DNA of 44,565 nucleotides from Bacteroidota bacterium (GTDB lineage: Bacteria > Bacteroidota > Rhodothermia > Rhodothermales > Bin80), in NCBI GenBank assembly GCA_028873925.1, contig JAPPNA010000080.1, forward strand, positions 1-44,565, written 5' to 3'. The notes under the pieces were generated by a model. That model worked only from the letters and a program-made list of their open reading frames with translations. It was not told the origin of the DNA and did no database searches. Positions within the stretch are counted from its first letter, which is position 1; every line of letters starts with the position of its first letter. The translations under genes were made by a program, and so were the position numbers. Positions 1 to 8,777 of the stretch are shown here, in pieces.

Positions 1-595
1 TGAAAGACCGGAAACAGGACACCAGATCCACCTCAAAAGGTTTTACTAGGCCATAGTTTGGGGTAAGGGCAGCCCTATGGTGGGCAGGCAGTCACCGCCT
101 TTAGGACGGATGCCCGCCCCATTCCCTCTGCGAACCCCGAGGCCTGCCGATCCATCTGTCCTTGGGCCTCGGGCCATTCATCTTCATCCTTGCGCTATCG
201 GACGCTGTCATGGTGACCACAAAAGGGTGCTTTCCTCCAAGACTGAATTGTGCGGGAGGTTGGGCGCTCACGGGAAGCTGACTCAGTTATCCAAGGAAGC
301 CAGGGCTGGCACCAGGTGGAGTGTCGCTCCGAAGGAGATGTGACTGCTTATATCCGGTGATCTCACGCCCAACGCGAAAAATCCATGGATTCGCGATGAC
401 GCGGCCACATAAAAGAAAGGTCACAGGTGGCTGGAACGGGAACAAGTGACCGGAGCAGTCCATATAACTTGGCTGTTTTGGCGTTTCGCATACCCGTAGC
501 GGTCGTGTTTCCTGCGTGAACGTCAGTTTTGTGATCGAAACCGGCAGCAGTTGAGGGGAACACAGCCGCACTAATGCCGAGCGAAAAATTCTTGC
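1..595. other. Non-coding left edge and rpsA leader
   Basis: I see no convincing gene here. The small reading frames look random in composition. Bases 82-119 can form a long imperfect stem (arms 82-90 and 111-119 with an inner CCGCC/GG-a-CGG stem), so part of a structured RNA is possible, but I could not match it to RNase P RNA, tmRNA or SRP RNA. Nearer rpsA there is an inverted repeat CGCGAA (373-378) / TTCGCG (390-395) around the palindrome TCCATGGA, and a second one GGTCAC (419-424) / GTGACC (446-451). Either could be an operator or a leader hairpin of the S1 mRNA. A weak promoter-like TAACTTGG lies near 472-479. No Shine-Dalgarno site precedes the rpsA start. Confidence 0.4.
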
Positions 596-2839
596 ATGTC
601 AACAATTCCAAACCCCGCAGAAACGGATCCCGTAGCAATCCAATCGGCCGAGGCAGCAGATGCCTCCGGCGATAATGGGCAAACGGCCCCGGAACCTGAG
701 TCTTCCGCTGCCGAGACCTCCGCACAGGAAGCCCCCGCCGCATCGGTGGAAGATGGTGCTGATGAGGGGCCCGCGCAGGAAGTCCCCGCCGCCGCCGTTG
801 AGGCTGGTGCTTATGTGGCGGAAACGACTGCGAAAGATGAGAGCGAAGTGTCCCCTGAAGACGGTGCGGTGGAACCCTCCACCCCGGAATTGGCAGAGTC
901 AGTACCGACTTCGGATGAGGATACGGCAGGCCCGGCATCCGTGCAGGATGATGATGAGGCATCGGAGCCCGCCCCGGAAAAGCCCTCCGCCATGATCGGC
1001 TATACAGGTGTCTTGACGGGAGAGGTCATAAAGCTGGAGGAACTGGAGGCCCGGCAGCAGGAGCATGAGGAGGAATCGGTGGATGCTGATCGATTGGCAT
1101 CACTGATAGATGCGTCCGTCCCGGAGCTCATGCCGCAAACCATCGTCGCGGGCACGATCGCCGCGGTGTCAGACCGCGATGTGATCGTTAACGTGGGCTT
1201 CAAGAGTGATGCCGTCGTCTCCCGGAATGAATTCGGCCCTGAACTTAAGGTCGGAGACGAAGTGGAGGTGTTCGTGGAGCGGATGGAAAACCACTGGGGC
1301 CAACTTGTGCTGAGCAAGCTTAAGGCCGATCAGGTGCGCCGGTGGCAGACTATTGAGAAATCGTTTAAGGAGGAATCGGTCCTGGAGGGCGTGATCCTGC
1401 GCCGGATCAAGGGCGGCATGATTGTGGACCTGCTGGATGGCTTGGAGGCCTTCCTGCCTGGATCCCAGATTGATGTGCGCCCGGTGCGCGACTTTGACGC
1501 ATATGTGGATCAGCGCATGGAGTTCAAGATCGTAAAGATCAATCCCTCCAACGAAAATGTGGTGGTGTCCCATAAGGCTCTGATAGAACGGGGTCTTGCG
1601 GAGCAGCGCGAGAGCATCCTGTCCACCATGGAGAAGGGGCAGATTCTGGAGGGCAAAGCTAAGAACATTACCGACTTCGGTGTCTTTGTGGACCTCGGAG
1701 GCGTGGACGGGCTGCTGCACATCACCGACCTCTCATGGGGTCGGGTGGCGCATCCGACGGAGGTCGTACAGATCGATGATGATCTCAAGGTGGTGGTGTT
1801 GGATTATGACCGGGAGCGCCGGCGGATATCTCTGGGCCTGAAGCAGCTTCTGCCGCATCCCTGGGAGAAAGTCAAAGATAACTACAAGAAAGGCGATCAT
1901 CTTGAAGGTAAGGTGGTCTCCATCACCGATTACGGTGCCTTTGTGGAGCTGGAGCGCGGCATTGAAGGGCTGGTCCATATCTCGGAAATGAGCTGGACTG
2001 ACCATATCCGGCATCCGTCGCAGAAAGTATCGCTGGGGCAGATCGTTAAGGTGGGCATCCTCAATATTGACCCAGCGAACAAGAAGATCTCCCTGGGCAT
2101 GAAGCAGTTTGAGCTTAATCCTTGGGAAGGCCTGTCACAGCGTACACCTCCCGGCACCGTGCTGCGTGGACGTGTGCGTCACTTCCAGCCCTATGGTGCC
2201 TTTGTGGAAATAGAACCCGGCGTGGAAGGACTGATACATATCACCGACCTGTCGTGGACCAAACGTCCCAATTATCCCAGCGAAATCCTCAGGAAAGGGC
2301 AGGAGGTCTCCGTTGTCGTGCTTGACATCGACGAAGGTCGCCAACGAATCAGCCTTGGCCACAAACAGATCCAGACCAATCCGTGGGCAAACCTGAGTTC
2401 GGTCTATGCCGAAGGCACAGATCATCAGGCAAAAGTCTCGCGCATTGATGCCAGGCGCCTACTGGTTGCGCTGCCCTACGATGTGGAAGGCATCGTGCCC
2501 GGTAGTGAGCTCAAGTTCCGCGGGGACAATATCTATGCGAACTATACGAAAGGGGACATGCTGGACCTTCGTGTGATTCGAATCGATCCTTCCAAAAAGG
2601 AGGTTGTGCTCAGCGAAACAGCTAAAGATGTCCAAGCGGCCCGCAAGGCCAGGGATGAGCGTCAGCGCCAGAAACTGGCTGAGCGCAAGCAGCAGGAGCG
2701 GGCGGTACGTCAGTTCAAGAAAAAGGTCCGCGAAGCCACAGGCCCCACCACACTCGGTGAGCTTAGCGATCTCAAGGCCATCCATGACCGGATGGTGGCG
2801 CGTGAGCGCAAGGAAAACAACTCGGGTGGGGTGGACTGA
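596..2839 (+). CDS. rpsA: 30S ribosomal protein S1
   Basis: S1 binds mRNA on the small ribosomal subunit and helps place weakly structured or SD-less messages. The 747-residue protein has six S1 (OB-fold) repeats from about residue 181 to 700. Repeats 3-5 are the most regular, with the FGVFVDLGG / YGAFVELE / YGAFVEIE cores, the GLLHITDLSW-type signature and the RRISLG or KKISLG ends; repeats 1, 2 and 6 are more divergent, as is usual for S1. Residues 1-130 are an Ala/Glu/Pro/Ser-rich acidic extension absent from E. coli S1 (557 residues). A basic, Lys/Arg/Gln-rich tail follows the last repeat. The ATG at 596 has no Shine-Dalgarno sequence, common in Bacteroidota. The gene is followed after 15 bases by an unrelated dehydrogenase gene. 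The family call is very secure. Confidence 0.97.
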   Translation: MSTIPNPAETDPVAIQSAEAADASGDNGQTAPEPESSAAETSAQEAPAASVEDGADEGPAQEVPAAAVEAGAYVAETTAKDESEVSPEDGAVEPSTPELAESVPTSDEDTAGPASVQDDDEASEPAPEKPSAMIGYTGVLTGEVIKLEELEARQQEHEEESVDADRLASLIDASVPELMPQTIVAGTIAAVSDRDVIVNVGFKSDAVVSRNEFGPELKVGDEVEVFVERMENHWGQLVLSKLKADQVRRWQTIEKSFKEESVLEGVILRRIKGGMIVDLLDGLEAFLPGSQIDVRPVRDFDAYVDQRMEFKIVKINPSNENVVVSHKALIERGLAEQRESILSTMEKGQILEGKAKNITDFGVFVDLGGVDGLLHITDLSWGRVAHPTEVVQIDDDLKVVVLDYDRERRRISLGLKQLLPHPWEKVKDNYKKGDHLEGKVVSITDYGAFVELERGIEGLVHISEMSWTDHIRHPSQKVSLGQIVKVGILNIDPANKKISLGMKQFELNPWEGLSQRTPPGTVLRGRVRHFQPYGAFVEIEPGVEGLIHITDLSWTKRPNYPSEILRKGQEVSVVVLDIDEGRQRISLGHKQIQTNPWANLSSVYAEGTDHQAKVSRIDARRLLVALPYDVEGIVPGSELKFRGDNIYANYTKGDMLDLRVIRIDPSKKEVVLSETAKDVQAARKARDERQRQKLAERKQQERAVRQFKKKVREATGPTTLGELSDLKAIHDRMVARERKENNSGGVD

Positions 2840-2854
2840 TCAAGCGGTATTGAA

Positions 2855-4384
2855 ATGACCGTAGATAAGGTGCTGGCCGCCGTAGGACTCAGTGGAGTGC
2901 GATGCGGACTGGCGGTCGGGTCAGACTTCAGCAGTGGAAGCGGTCCGATAATTCCGTCTGTCAGTCCGATTGACGGAGCACGCCTTGCCGAAGTCGGATC
3001 AGCCACCGGTGAAGAAGTGGAATGCGCGGCCGCGCAGGCACAAACAGCTTTCCGGCACTGGCGAACGGTGCCCGCACCGCGCCGTGGAGAACTGGTACGG
3101 CAGTATGGCCAGTGCCTGCGTGAGCACAAAGAGGCCCTGGGTGCCCTGGTTACCCTTGAAGCAGGCAAGATTACCGCTGAAGCAGAAGGGGAAGTCCAGG
3201 AAATGATCGATATCTGCGACTTCGCCGTAGGGCTGAGCCGTCAGTTGTACGGCCTGACCATCCAGAGTGAGCGTCCGGCCCATCGTCTGATGGAGCAGTG
3301 GCATCCGCTCGGGCCGATCGGGGTGATCAGTGCGTTTAATTTCCCCGTGGCTGTCTGGTCATGGAATGCGGCTCTGGCGCTGGTTTGCGGAGATCCGGTG
3401 GTCTGGAAGCCCTCGGAAAAGACCCCGCTCACGGCCTTTGCCTGCCATCAGCTGCTTATGAAGGTCGCAGGCGACTTTGAGGATGCCCCGAATGCCTTGA
3501 GCATCGTCGTCAACGGGGGTCCCGAGGTGGGCCAGGCGCTGGCCGCCAGCCCGAAGCTGCCGCTGATTTCGGCGACCGGATCGGTGCCCATGGGGCGCAG
3601 CGTGGGTAAGACTGTAGCCGGCCGGCTGGGCCGGGCCCTGCTCGAACTGGGCGGTAACAATGCGCTGATAGTAACCCCGACGGCCGATCTGGAGCTGGCG
3701 GTACAGGCAATTACCTTTGCGGCAGTCGGGACTACCGGTCAGCGTTGCACCACCCTGCGCCGTCTGATTGTCCACAGCAGTCTGAAGGATCGTCTGGTCC
3801 GTCAGCTCACCCGGGCCTGGGCGACGATCCGCATTGGGGATCCGCGTGAGCCGGGAGTACTGATGGGCCCGCTGATTGACCGCCAGGCGGGCCGCCGGAT
3901 GCAGTCCATGCTTGCGAAGGCGGGCGCAGCCGGTGCCGTAGTGCACGGGGGCCGCCGCGTGGAGCAGGGTGTACCCCCAGGCGGCACATATGTGGAGCCT
4001 GCGCTGGTGGAGATTGCCGCGGACTCTCCGCAGCTCAAGGTGGAAACGTTTGCGCCGATCTGCTATGTGGTGGCCTACGACACTTTTGAAGAAGCGATAG
4101 AGATACAGAACGGCGTACCGCAAGGCCTGTCCAGTGCGGTCTTTACCGGCAGTATTCTGGAAGCCGAGCAGTTTTGCGGACCCACCGGCAGCGACTGCGG
4201 TCTTGCTAATGTCAATATCGGCACCAGCGGTGCTGAAATCGGCGGAGCCTTCGGAGGCGAGAAAGAAACCGGAGGCGGACGGGAAAGCGGGTCCGATGCC
4301 TGGAAAAACTACATGCGACGGGCTACCAACACCATCAATTACGGGCACGAGCTGCCGCTTGCCCAGGGAATTGAATTTGTCTGA
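2855..4384 (+). CDS. ALDH7-family aldehyde dehydrogenase (probable aminoadipate-semialdehyde / piperideine-6-carboxylate dehydrogenase)
   Basis: NAD(P)-dependent oxidation of an aldehyde to an acid. The protein is 509 residues, normal for the family. The general-base Glu is E264 in LLELGGNN and the catalytic Cys is C298 in TTGQRCTTLRRL. This last motif and the C-terminal stretch NVNIGTSGAEIGGAFGGEK are hallmarks of the ALDH7 (antiquitin) group, whose usual substrate is the lysine-derived alpha-aminoadipate semialdehyde in cyclic equilibrium with piperideine-6-carboxylate. The stop codon overlaps the start of the next gene (an aminotransferase) by one base, so the two are translationally coupled and probably act in one amino-acid degradation route. 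Substrate assignment is by family only; an acyclic or choline/betaine-type aldehyde is less likely from these motifs. Confidence 0.88.
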   Translation: MTVDKVLAAVGLSGVRCGLAVGSDFSSGSGPIIPSVSPIDGARLAEVGSATGEEVECAAAQAQTAFRHWRTVPAPRRGELVRQYGQCLREHKEALGALVTLEAGKITAEAEGEVQEMIDICDFAVGLSRQLYGLTIQSERPAHRLMEQWHPLGPIGVISAFNFPVAVWSWNAALALVCGDPVVWKPSEKTPLTAFACHQLLMKVAGDFEDAPNALSIVVNGGPEVGQALAASPKLPLISATGSVPMGRSVGKTVAGRLGRALLELGGNNALIVTPTADLELAVQAITFAAVGTTGQRCTTLRRLIVHSSLKDRLVRQLTRAWATIRIGDPREPGVLMGPLIDRQAGRRMQSMLAKAGAAGAVVHGGRRVEQGVPPGGTYVEPALVEIAADSPQLKVETFAPICYVVAYDTFEEAIEIQNGVPQGLSSAVFTGSILEAEQFCGPTGSDCGLANVNIGTSGAEIGGAFGGEKETGGGRESGSDAWKNYMRRATNTINYGHELPLAQGIEFV

Positions 4385-5556
4385 TGAAGCCGCTGGCCCG
4401 ACATATTGATCAGATTCCCCCGAGCGGTATCCGGCGGTTTTTTGAAATCGCAGCCACAATGGAGGAGGTGATTTCGCTGGGTATCGGAGAGCCGGACTTT
4501 GTGACCCCGCAGCCGATTATTGACGCGGCCGTTGCTTCACTGGCCGCTGGCAAGACCGGCTATACGTCCAATGCGGGGCTGCTGTCGCTGCGCGAAGCGG
4601 TCGCCGCACATCTGGCATCCCGATACGGCTTCCATCCCTCCCCGGACCGGATTCTGATGACGGTAGGGGTCAGTGAAGCCCTGCAGTTATCCATGCTGGC
4701 AACCCTGGAACCGGGAGATGAAGTGCTTATACCGGAGCCCTGCTTTGTGTCCTATGGTCCGGCAGCGGTGCTGGCACATGCCCGCGTCGTATATGTGCCC
4801 ACATCGGCCGAAAACAATTTTGAAGTTACCGCCGAGGCCATTGAGCGCCGAATCACGCCGCGCACCCGAATGCTGTTTCTGGCCTATCCGAGTAATCCGA
4901 CCGGAGCTGTCATGCGGCGTGATACCGTACTCGAAATCGCAGAGCTGGCCCACCGCCATGACCTGATAGTGCTTTCCGACGAAATCTATGACCAGCTCAT
5001 CTACGGTCAAGCATATGAGAGCGGCCATGTATGCCTTCCGGCCGTGGAATCGCTGCGGGACCGGACGATACTGCTGGGAGGGTTCTCAAAGGCTTACGCG
5101 ATGACGGGCTGGCGTATCGGATACGCGTGCGCTCCGCCGGAGATTTATTCTGGCCTGTATAAGGTCCATCAGTACATGATCATGAGCGCCCCGACGATGG
5201 CCCAGTATGGGGCGATCGCCGCGCTGGAACACTGCGCGGACCATGTTGAGGACATGCGCCAGGCGTACGATTCACGTCGTCGGCTGATGCTCAAGGGCCT
5301 GCGTGCGGCTGGCCTGCCTACATTTGAACCGGAGGGTGCCTTTTACTGCTTTCCTGATATACGCGCCAGTGGCCTCTGCTCGGAGGATTTTGCCCAGCAG
5401 CTGCTCAAGGAGCACCAGGTGGCTGTTGTGCCGGGAGATGCCTTCGGACCGAGCGGCCGCGGGTTTGTCCGCTGTTCTTATGCGACCGCGTACGACCGGA
5501 TTGAGGAGGCTCTTCGGCGCATTGCGGGCTTTGTAGCGGAGCGTTCGCAGGCATGA
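4384..5556 (+). CDS. Class I/II pyridoxal-phosphate aminotransferase
   Basis: A fold-type I PLP aminotransferase of 390 residues, cytoplasmic. Visible motifs are the N-terminal ISLGIGEPDFVTP, GYTSNAGLLSLREAV, the SNPTG motif (YPSNPTGAV), SDEIYDQLIY with the PLP-pyridine Asp, and GGFSKAYAMTGWRIGY in which K236 is the Schiff-base lysine. This pattern is typical of the AspC/PatA/AlaT subgroup (aspartate, alanine or aromatic amino acids, or aminoadipate). Its ATG overlaps the TGA of the ALDH7 gene by one base and its own stop overlaps the next gene by four bases. The coupling to ALDH7 suggests a role in lysine/aminoadipate transamination, but this is inference; the exact amino donor cannot be read from the sequence. 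Confidence 0.88.
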   Translation: MKPLARHIDQIPPSGIRRFFEIAATMEEVISLGIGEPDFVTPQPIIDAAVASLAAGKTGYTSNAGLLSLREAVAAHLASRYGFHPSPDRILMTVGVSEALQLSMLATLEPGDEVLIPEPCFVSYGPAAVLAHARVVYVPTSAENNFEVTAEAIERRITPRTRMLFLAYPSNPTGAVMRRDTVLEIAELAHRHDLIVLSDEIYDQLIYGQAYESGHVCLPAVESLRDRTILLGGFSKAYAMTGWRIGYACAPPEIYSGLYKVHQYMIMSAPTMAQYGAIAALEHCADHVEDMRQAYDSRRRLMLKGLRAAGLPTFEPEGAFYCFPDIRASGLCSEDFAQQLLKEHQVAVVPGDAFGPSGRGFVRCSYATAYDRIEEALRRIAGFVAERSQA

Positions 5557-5885
5557 AGATGCTGGTGGGGGCGGCAGTGGCCTTCCTGTTGCACTGGGTG
5601 CTGGGATGGGTGTGGACGATCTTGGCGGGTATTCTGATGGGGGTCTGGACCGATCGTCGCGGATGGCTGTTTGGGGGAGTGGCCGTTGGTGTATCCTGGG
5701 GGGTACTGATTACGTATACACTGGCGGTTGATCCCGGTGCTGCAGGCAGGATGTTTGATATCATGGGCAGTATATTTGGCGGTCTGCCCGGGCTTGCCGT
5801 ACCCGCAGTTACGCTCCTGATGGGCGTGCTCTTGGGGGTCGCAGGCGGCCTGTTCGGGACCGGCGTTCGAAATCTGTGGCAATAG
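5553..5885 (+). CDS. Small integral membrane protein, unknown function
   Basis: A 110-residue, Gly/Val/Leu-rich hydrophobic protein. It shows about three to four membrane-spanning stretches: two near residues 3-30, one near 41-62, and a long one near 77-102. A basic turn (DRR, about residues 34-36) marks the first cytoplasmic loop. Its ATG overlaps the aminotransferase stop (ATGA), so it is translated from the same message. It ends 7 bases before prfB. I do not recognise the family; composition resembles small DUF-type membrane proteins. It is probably real because it has a normal overlap, a sustained hydrophobic pattern and no competing frame. Confidence 0.7.
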   Translation: MKMLVGAAVAFLLHWVLGWVWTILAGILMGVWTDRRGWLFGGVAVGVSWGVLITYTLAVDPGAAGRMFDIMGSIFGGLPGLAVPAVTLLMGVLLGVAGGLFGTGVRNLWQ

Positions 5886-5892
5886 CTGAATC

Positions 5893-6991
5893 ATGACAAG
5901 AGAAGAGATCCAGAAGCTGACTGGGCGCGCCGATGCGCTCGGAGGCTATCTTTGACGTTGATACCCGACAGGCGCGCATTGACGCGCTGAACGACCGGCG
6001 TTTGGACCCCGATTACTGGTCGGACTCCGCCCGGGCGCAGTTGACGGAGCGGGAGATTGCCGCCGAAAAGGCCTGGGTTGATGCATTCGGTGCCATCCGA
6101 TCCCTTACCGATGATGTCGCTACGCTCCAGGAGCTGGCCGACGAGACCGGCGAGGACCTCAGTGAAGACATTGAAGCGAGCTGTCAGACCTTGGCAACCC
6201 AGGTGGAGGAGCTGGAGATACGCAGTATGCTGTCCGGCGAAGATGACGCGCGCAATGCAATCCTGACCATCAACCCGGGGGCCGGAGGTACCGAGAGCCA
6301 GGACTGGGCCGAAATGCTGCTGCGCATGTACACCCGGTACGCCGAGCGGCGGGGCTACGCCGTGGCTCTGCTCAACTGGCAGCAGGGAGAAGGGGCCGGC
6401 ATCAAGGGTGCCGCCCTGGAAATCAGGGGCCCGTTCGCATTCGGCTACCTTAAGGCCGAAGCAGGTGTTCACCGGCTGGTTAGGATTTCTCCGTACGATG
6501 CCTCCCGCCGGCGCCATACATCCTTTGCGAGCGTATTTGTCTACCCCGAAATCGACGACACTATTGAGGTGGACCTGCGTCCGGCGGACATTGAGCTGCA
6601 GACATTTCGCTCCGGGGGCAAAGGAGGGCAGAATGTGAACAAACTGGACACCGGCGTGCGCCTGATTTGGACCGGCAGACTCTCAGACGGCACTGCATCC
6701 CGCGTGGCCGCCGAATGCACGGAGGAGCGCAGCCAGCTGCAGAACAGGGAGCGAGCCATGAAGATGCTCAAGAGCCGTGTTTACCGCCTGGAAAAAGAGA
6801 TTCAGGAGGCGGAAAAAAACAAGCGGGAGTCGCAGAAGAAAAAGATTGAGTGGGGCAGCCAGATACGGTCGTATGTGTTTCAGCCGTACACGATGGTGAA
6901 CGACCACCGCACTGACACCAAGGTCACCAATGTGGGCGCGGTAATGGACGGGGATCTGCATGCATTCATCAAGGCATTTCTGCTCCGCTGA
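5893..6991 (+). CDS. prfB: Peptide chain release factor 2, with programmed +1 frameshift
   Basis: RF2 releases the finished peptide at UGA and UAA. The gene must be read in two frames. From ATG 5893 codons run MTREEIQKLTGRADALGGYL up to CTT at 5950, then an in-frame TGA at 5953; slipping one base forward on CTT-T continues with GAC at 5954 as DVDTRQARID and runs to 6991. The joined protein is 365 residues, the same as E. coli RF2, and the start aligns with the E. coli start. GGQ, the peptidyl-transfer motif, is at residues 244-246 (GGKGGQNVN). The stop-codon-reading tripeptide that is normally SPF reads SPY (199-201). The internal ATG at 5933 would lose the N-terminus and is not the real start. 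Next gene nadB follows after two bases. Confidence 0.96.
5941..5956 (+). promoter_or_regulatory. prfB +1 frameshift (recoding) site
   Basis: GGAGG (5941-5945), then CTAT, then the slippery CTT, the in-frame stop TGA (5953-5955) and C at 5956. The SD-like GGAGG a few bases before CTT pairs with the anti-SD and pushes the ribosome one base forward; the weak TGA-C context favours the pause. In E. coli this makes RF2 limit its own synthesis: scarce RF2 means slow termination at TGA and more frameshifting. The layout matches the E. coli site except for one extra base of spacing. Confidence 0.93.
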
Positions 6992-6993
6992 CC

Positions 6994-8595
6994 ATGGCGA
7001 CGCGGTACAGCTATGACTATCTGGTAATCGGCAGCGGACTCGCGGGGCTCTGGTTTGCGCTGCATGTGGCGGACCGCGGGCGCGTGGCCGTAGTCACCAA
7101 GAAAGCCTGTGCGGAGTCCAATACCTACTATGCCCAGGGCGGTATTGCCAGCGTATGGGATGCCGATGATTCCTTTGACAGTCATATTGAGGACACGCTC
7201 TCGGCTGGTGTCGGACTATGTGATCAGGCGGCGGTTCGTGCGGTAGTGACGGAAGGCCCCGGCCAGATCCGTGCGCTCATTGACCTGGGGGCCCGGTTTA
7301 CTTCGGTGTCCGGCCACCTGCATCTGGGGCGGGAAGGGGGCCACTCCCGCGCACGAATTGTGCATGCCAGGGACACCACCGGCCGGGAAGTGGAGCAGAC
7401 CTTGGTTCAGGCGGTGAAGGCGCACAATAAGATTGATGTGTTTGAGCACCATTACGCGGTGGACCTGATTACCGAACACCACCTGGGCCAGTATGTGACG
7501 CGGCTGCGTCCGGACATCAGCTGCTTCGGTGCCTATGTGCTTGATGCAGGGCGGGAGGAGGTGTGCACGTTTCTGGCGAAGGTTACCATGCTCGCTACCG
7601 GCGGCTCCGGAGCGGTGTACCGGCATACGACCAATCCGCCGATCGCGACCGGAGACGGGGTGGCGATGGCCTATCGCGCCAAAGCGCGGATTGCTAACAT
7701 GGAATTTGTTCAGTTTCACCCGACAGCCCTGTATCGGACGGGCGCGGGTACGCAGCCCTCATTTCTGATATCTGAGGCGGTCCGGGGCCATGGCGCGGTG
7801 CTGTGCAACCAGTCGGGGCACCGGTTCATGAAGGAGTATGACGACAGGGCTGAGCTGGCACCCAGGGATATAGTGGCGCGCGCCATTGACGATCAGCTGA
7901 AGCAGCGTGGTGAGGACTTTGTGCTTCTGGATATTACGCACAAGGATGCTCGTGAAACCGAGCAGGCTTTCCCCAACATTGTGCGCACCTGCCGCCGATA
8001 TGGGATTGATCCGGTCCGGCAGCCCATCCCGGTGGTACCTTCGGCGCACTATGTCTGCGGGGGCGTGCAGACTGATCTCAATGCTCGGACGAGCATTGGA
8101 GGGCTGATGGCATCGGGAGAAGTGGCAAGCACCGGACTTCACGGGGCCAATCGCCTGGCCAGCAACTCACTGCTGGAGGCCCTCGTGTTCAGCCGCCGGG
8201 CGGCAACCCTCGCCCCGGACCTGGCGGCCGGGCGTGACCGGAAGCGTACGGTGCCGGACTGGGATGCCTCCGGCACGGTGCGACCGCATGAATGGGTGCT
8301 GATTTCCCATAATCGCGATGAGCTCCAGCGGATCATGTGGAACTATGTCGGAATCGTGCGCTCAAGCCTGCGCCTGACCCGGGCGCGGCGGCGGGCCCGA
8401 CTGCTCTATGAAGAAGTGGAGGACTTCTACGCGCGTACGCAAATTTCCGACCGTTTGTGTGAGCTCAGAAACCTGATTGCGGTCGGCTATCTGATAATCC
8501 GCAGTGCCCAGATGCGGCGCGAAAGTCGTGGGCTCCATTATACGCTGGATTATCCGGAATCGGTTGAGGCGGAACAGCGGCCGACCCTTATCTGA
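6994..8595 (+). CDS. nadB: L-aspartate oxidase
   Basis: FAD flavoprotein that oxidises L-aspartate to iminoaspartate, the first step of NAD synthesis from aspartate. The 533-residue protein begins with the dinucleotide-binding motif VIGSGLAG (residues 11-18), then SNTYYAQGGIA and GREGGHSRARIVHARDTTG, which are characteristic of NadB. MEFVQFHPTA, the HYVCGGVQTDL segment and GANRLASNSLLEALVF are the conserved flavin/substrate-site motifs of the succinate dehydrogenase/fumarate reductase flavoprotein family. The length and the helical C-terminal domain fit NadB rather than SdhA. It starts two bases after prfB, so is probably cotranscribed with it. No nadA or nadC is in the window. Confidence 0.95.
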   Translation: MATRYSYDYLVIGSGLAGLWFALHVADRGRVAVVTKKACAESNTYYAQGGIASVWDADDSFDSHIEDTLSAGVGLCDQAAVRAVVTEGPGQIRALIDLGARFTSVSGHLHLGREGGHSRARIVHARDTTGREVEQTLVQAVKAHNKIDVFEHHYAVDLITEHHLGQYVTRLRPDISCFGAYVLDAGREEVCTFLAKVTMLATGGSGAVYRHTTNPPIATGDGVAMAYRAKARIANMEFVQFHPTALYRTGAGTQPSFLISEAVRGHGAVLCNQSGHRFMKEYDDRAELAPRDIVARAIDDQLKQRGEDFVLLDITHKDARETEQAFPNIVRTCRRYGIDPVRQPIPVVPSAHYVCGGVQTDLNARTSIGGLMASGEVASTGLHGANRLASNSLLEALVFSRRAATLAPDLAAGRDRKRTVPDWDASGTVRPHEWVLISHNRDELQRIMWNYVGIVRSSLRLTRARRRARLLYEEVEDFYARTQISDRLCELRNLIAVGYLIIRSAQMRRESRGLHYTLDYPESVEAEQRPTLI

Positions 8596-8777
8596 CGGAA
8601 CCCCAAGCGGATTGGAGTATTCAATCGGGTGCAAATGCCAGGCGTTCGTACCGGCAATGTGTGCGGTCTGATTCTGATCAGATCATGACAGGCGGGGGCT
8701 CGATTCGGGCACCTTTTTTTGTTTGGTCTGGTCAGCAGGGGATGGACGCGCCGGCCGGTATGTGCGCAGTAGAATTC
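8596..8777 (+). other. Intergenic region ahead of the rimP-nusA-infB operon
   Basis: 182 bases without a gene. It contains a small hairpin CTGAT-TCTG-ATCAG around 8672-8685 and a T-run at about 8712-8719. A reading frame open from 8661 runs into rimP, but it adds 39 residues with no RimP similarity, so I treat the region as the operon leader. No promoter can be placed with confidence. Confidence 0.4.

Noticed and set aside
1-343. RNase P RNA, tmRNA or SRP RNA at the left edge
   Set aside because: The conserved cores of these RNAs (such as the GAGGAAAGUCC block or the tmRNA 3' end) are not present on either strand.
3359-4459. 366-codon - strand frame across the ALDH7 gene
   Set aside because: Shadow of a strongly conserved + strand gene; no protein-like motifs.
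5933-5955. ATG 5933 as the prfB start
   Set aside because: It would omit the conserved RF2 N-terminus, which is present across the frameshift site.
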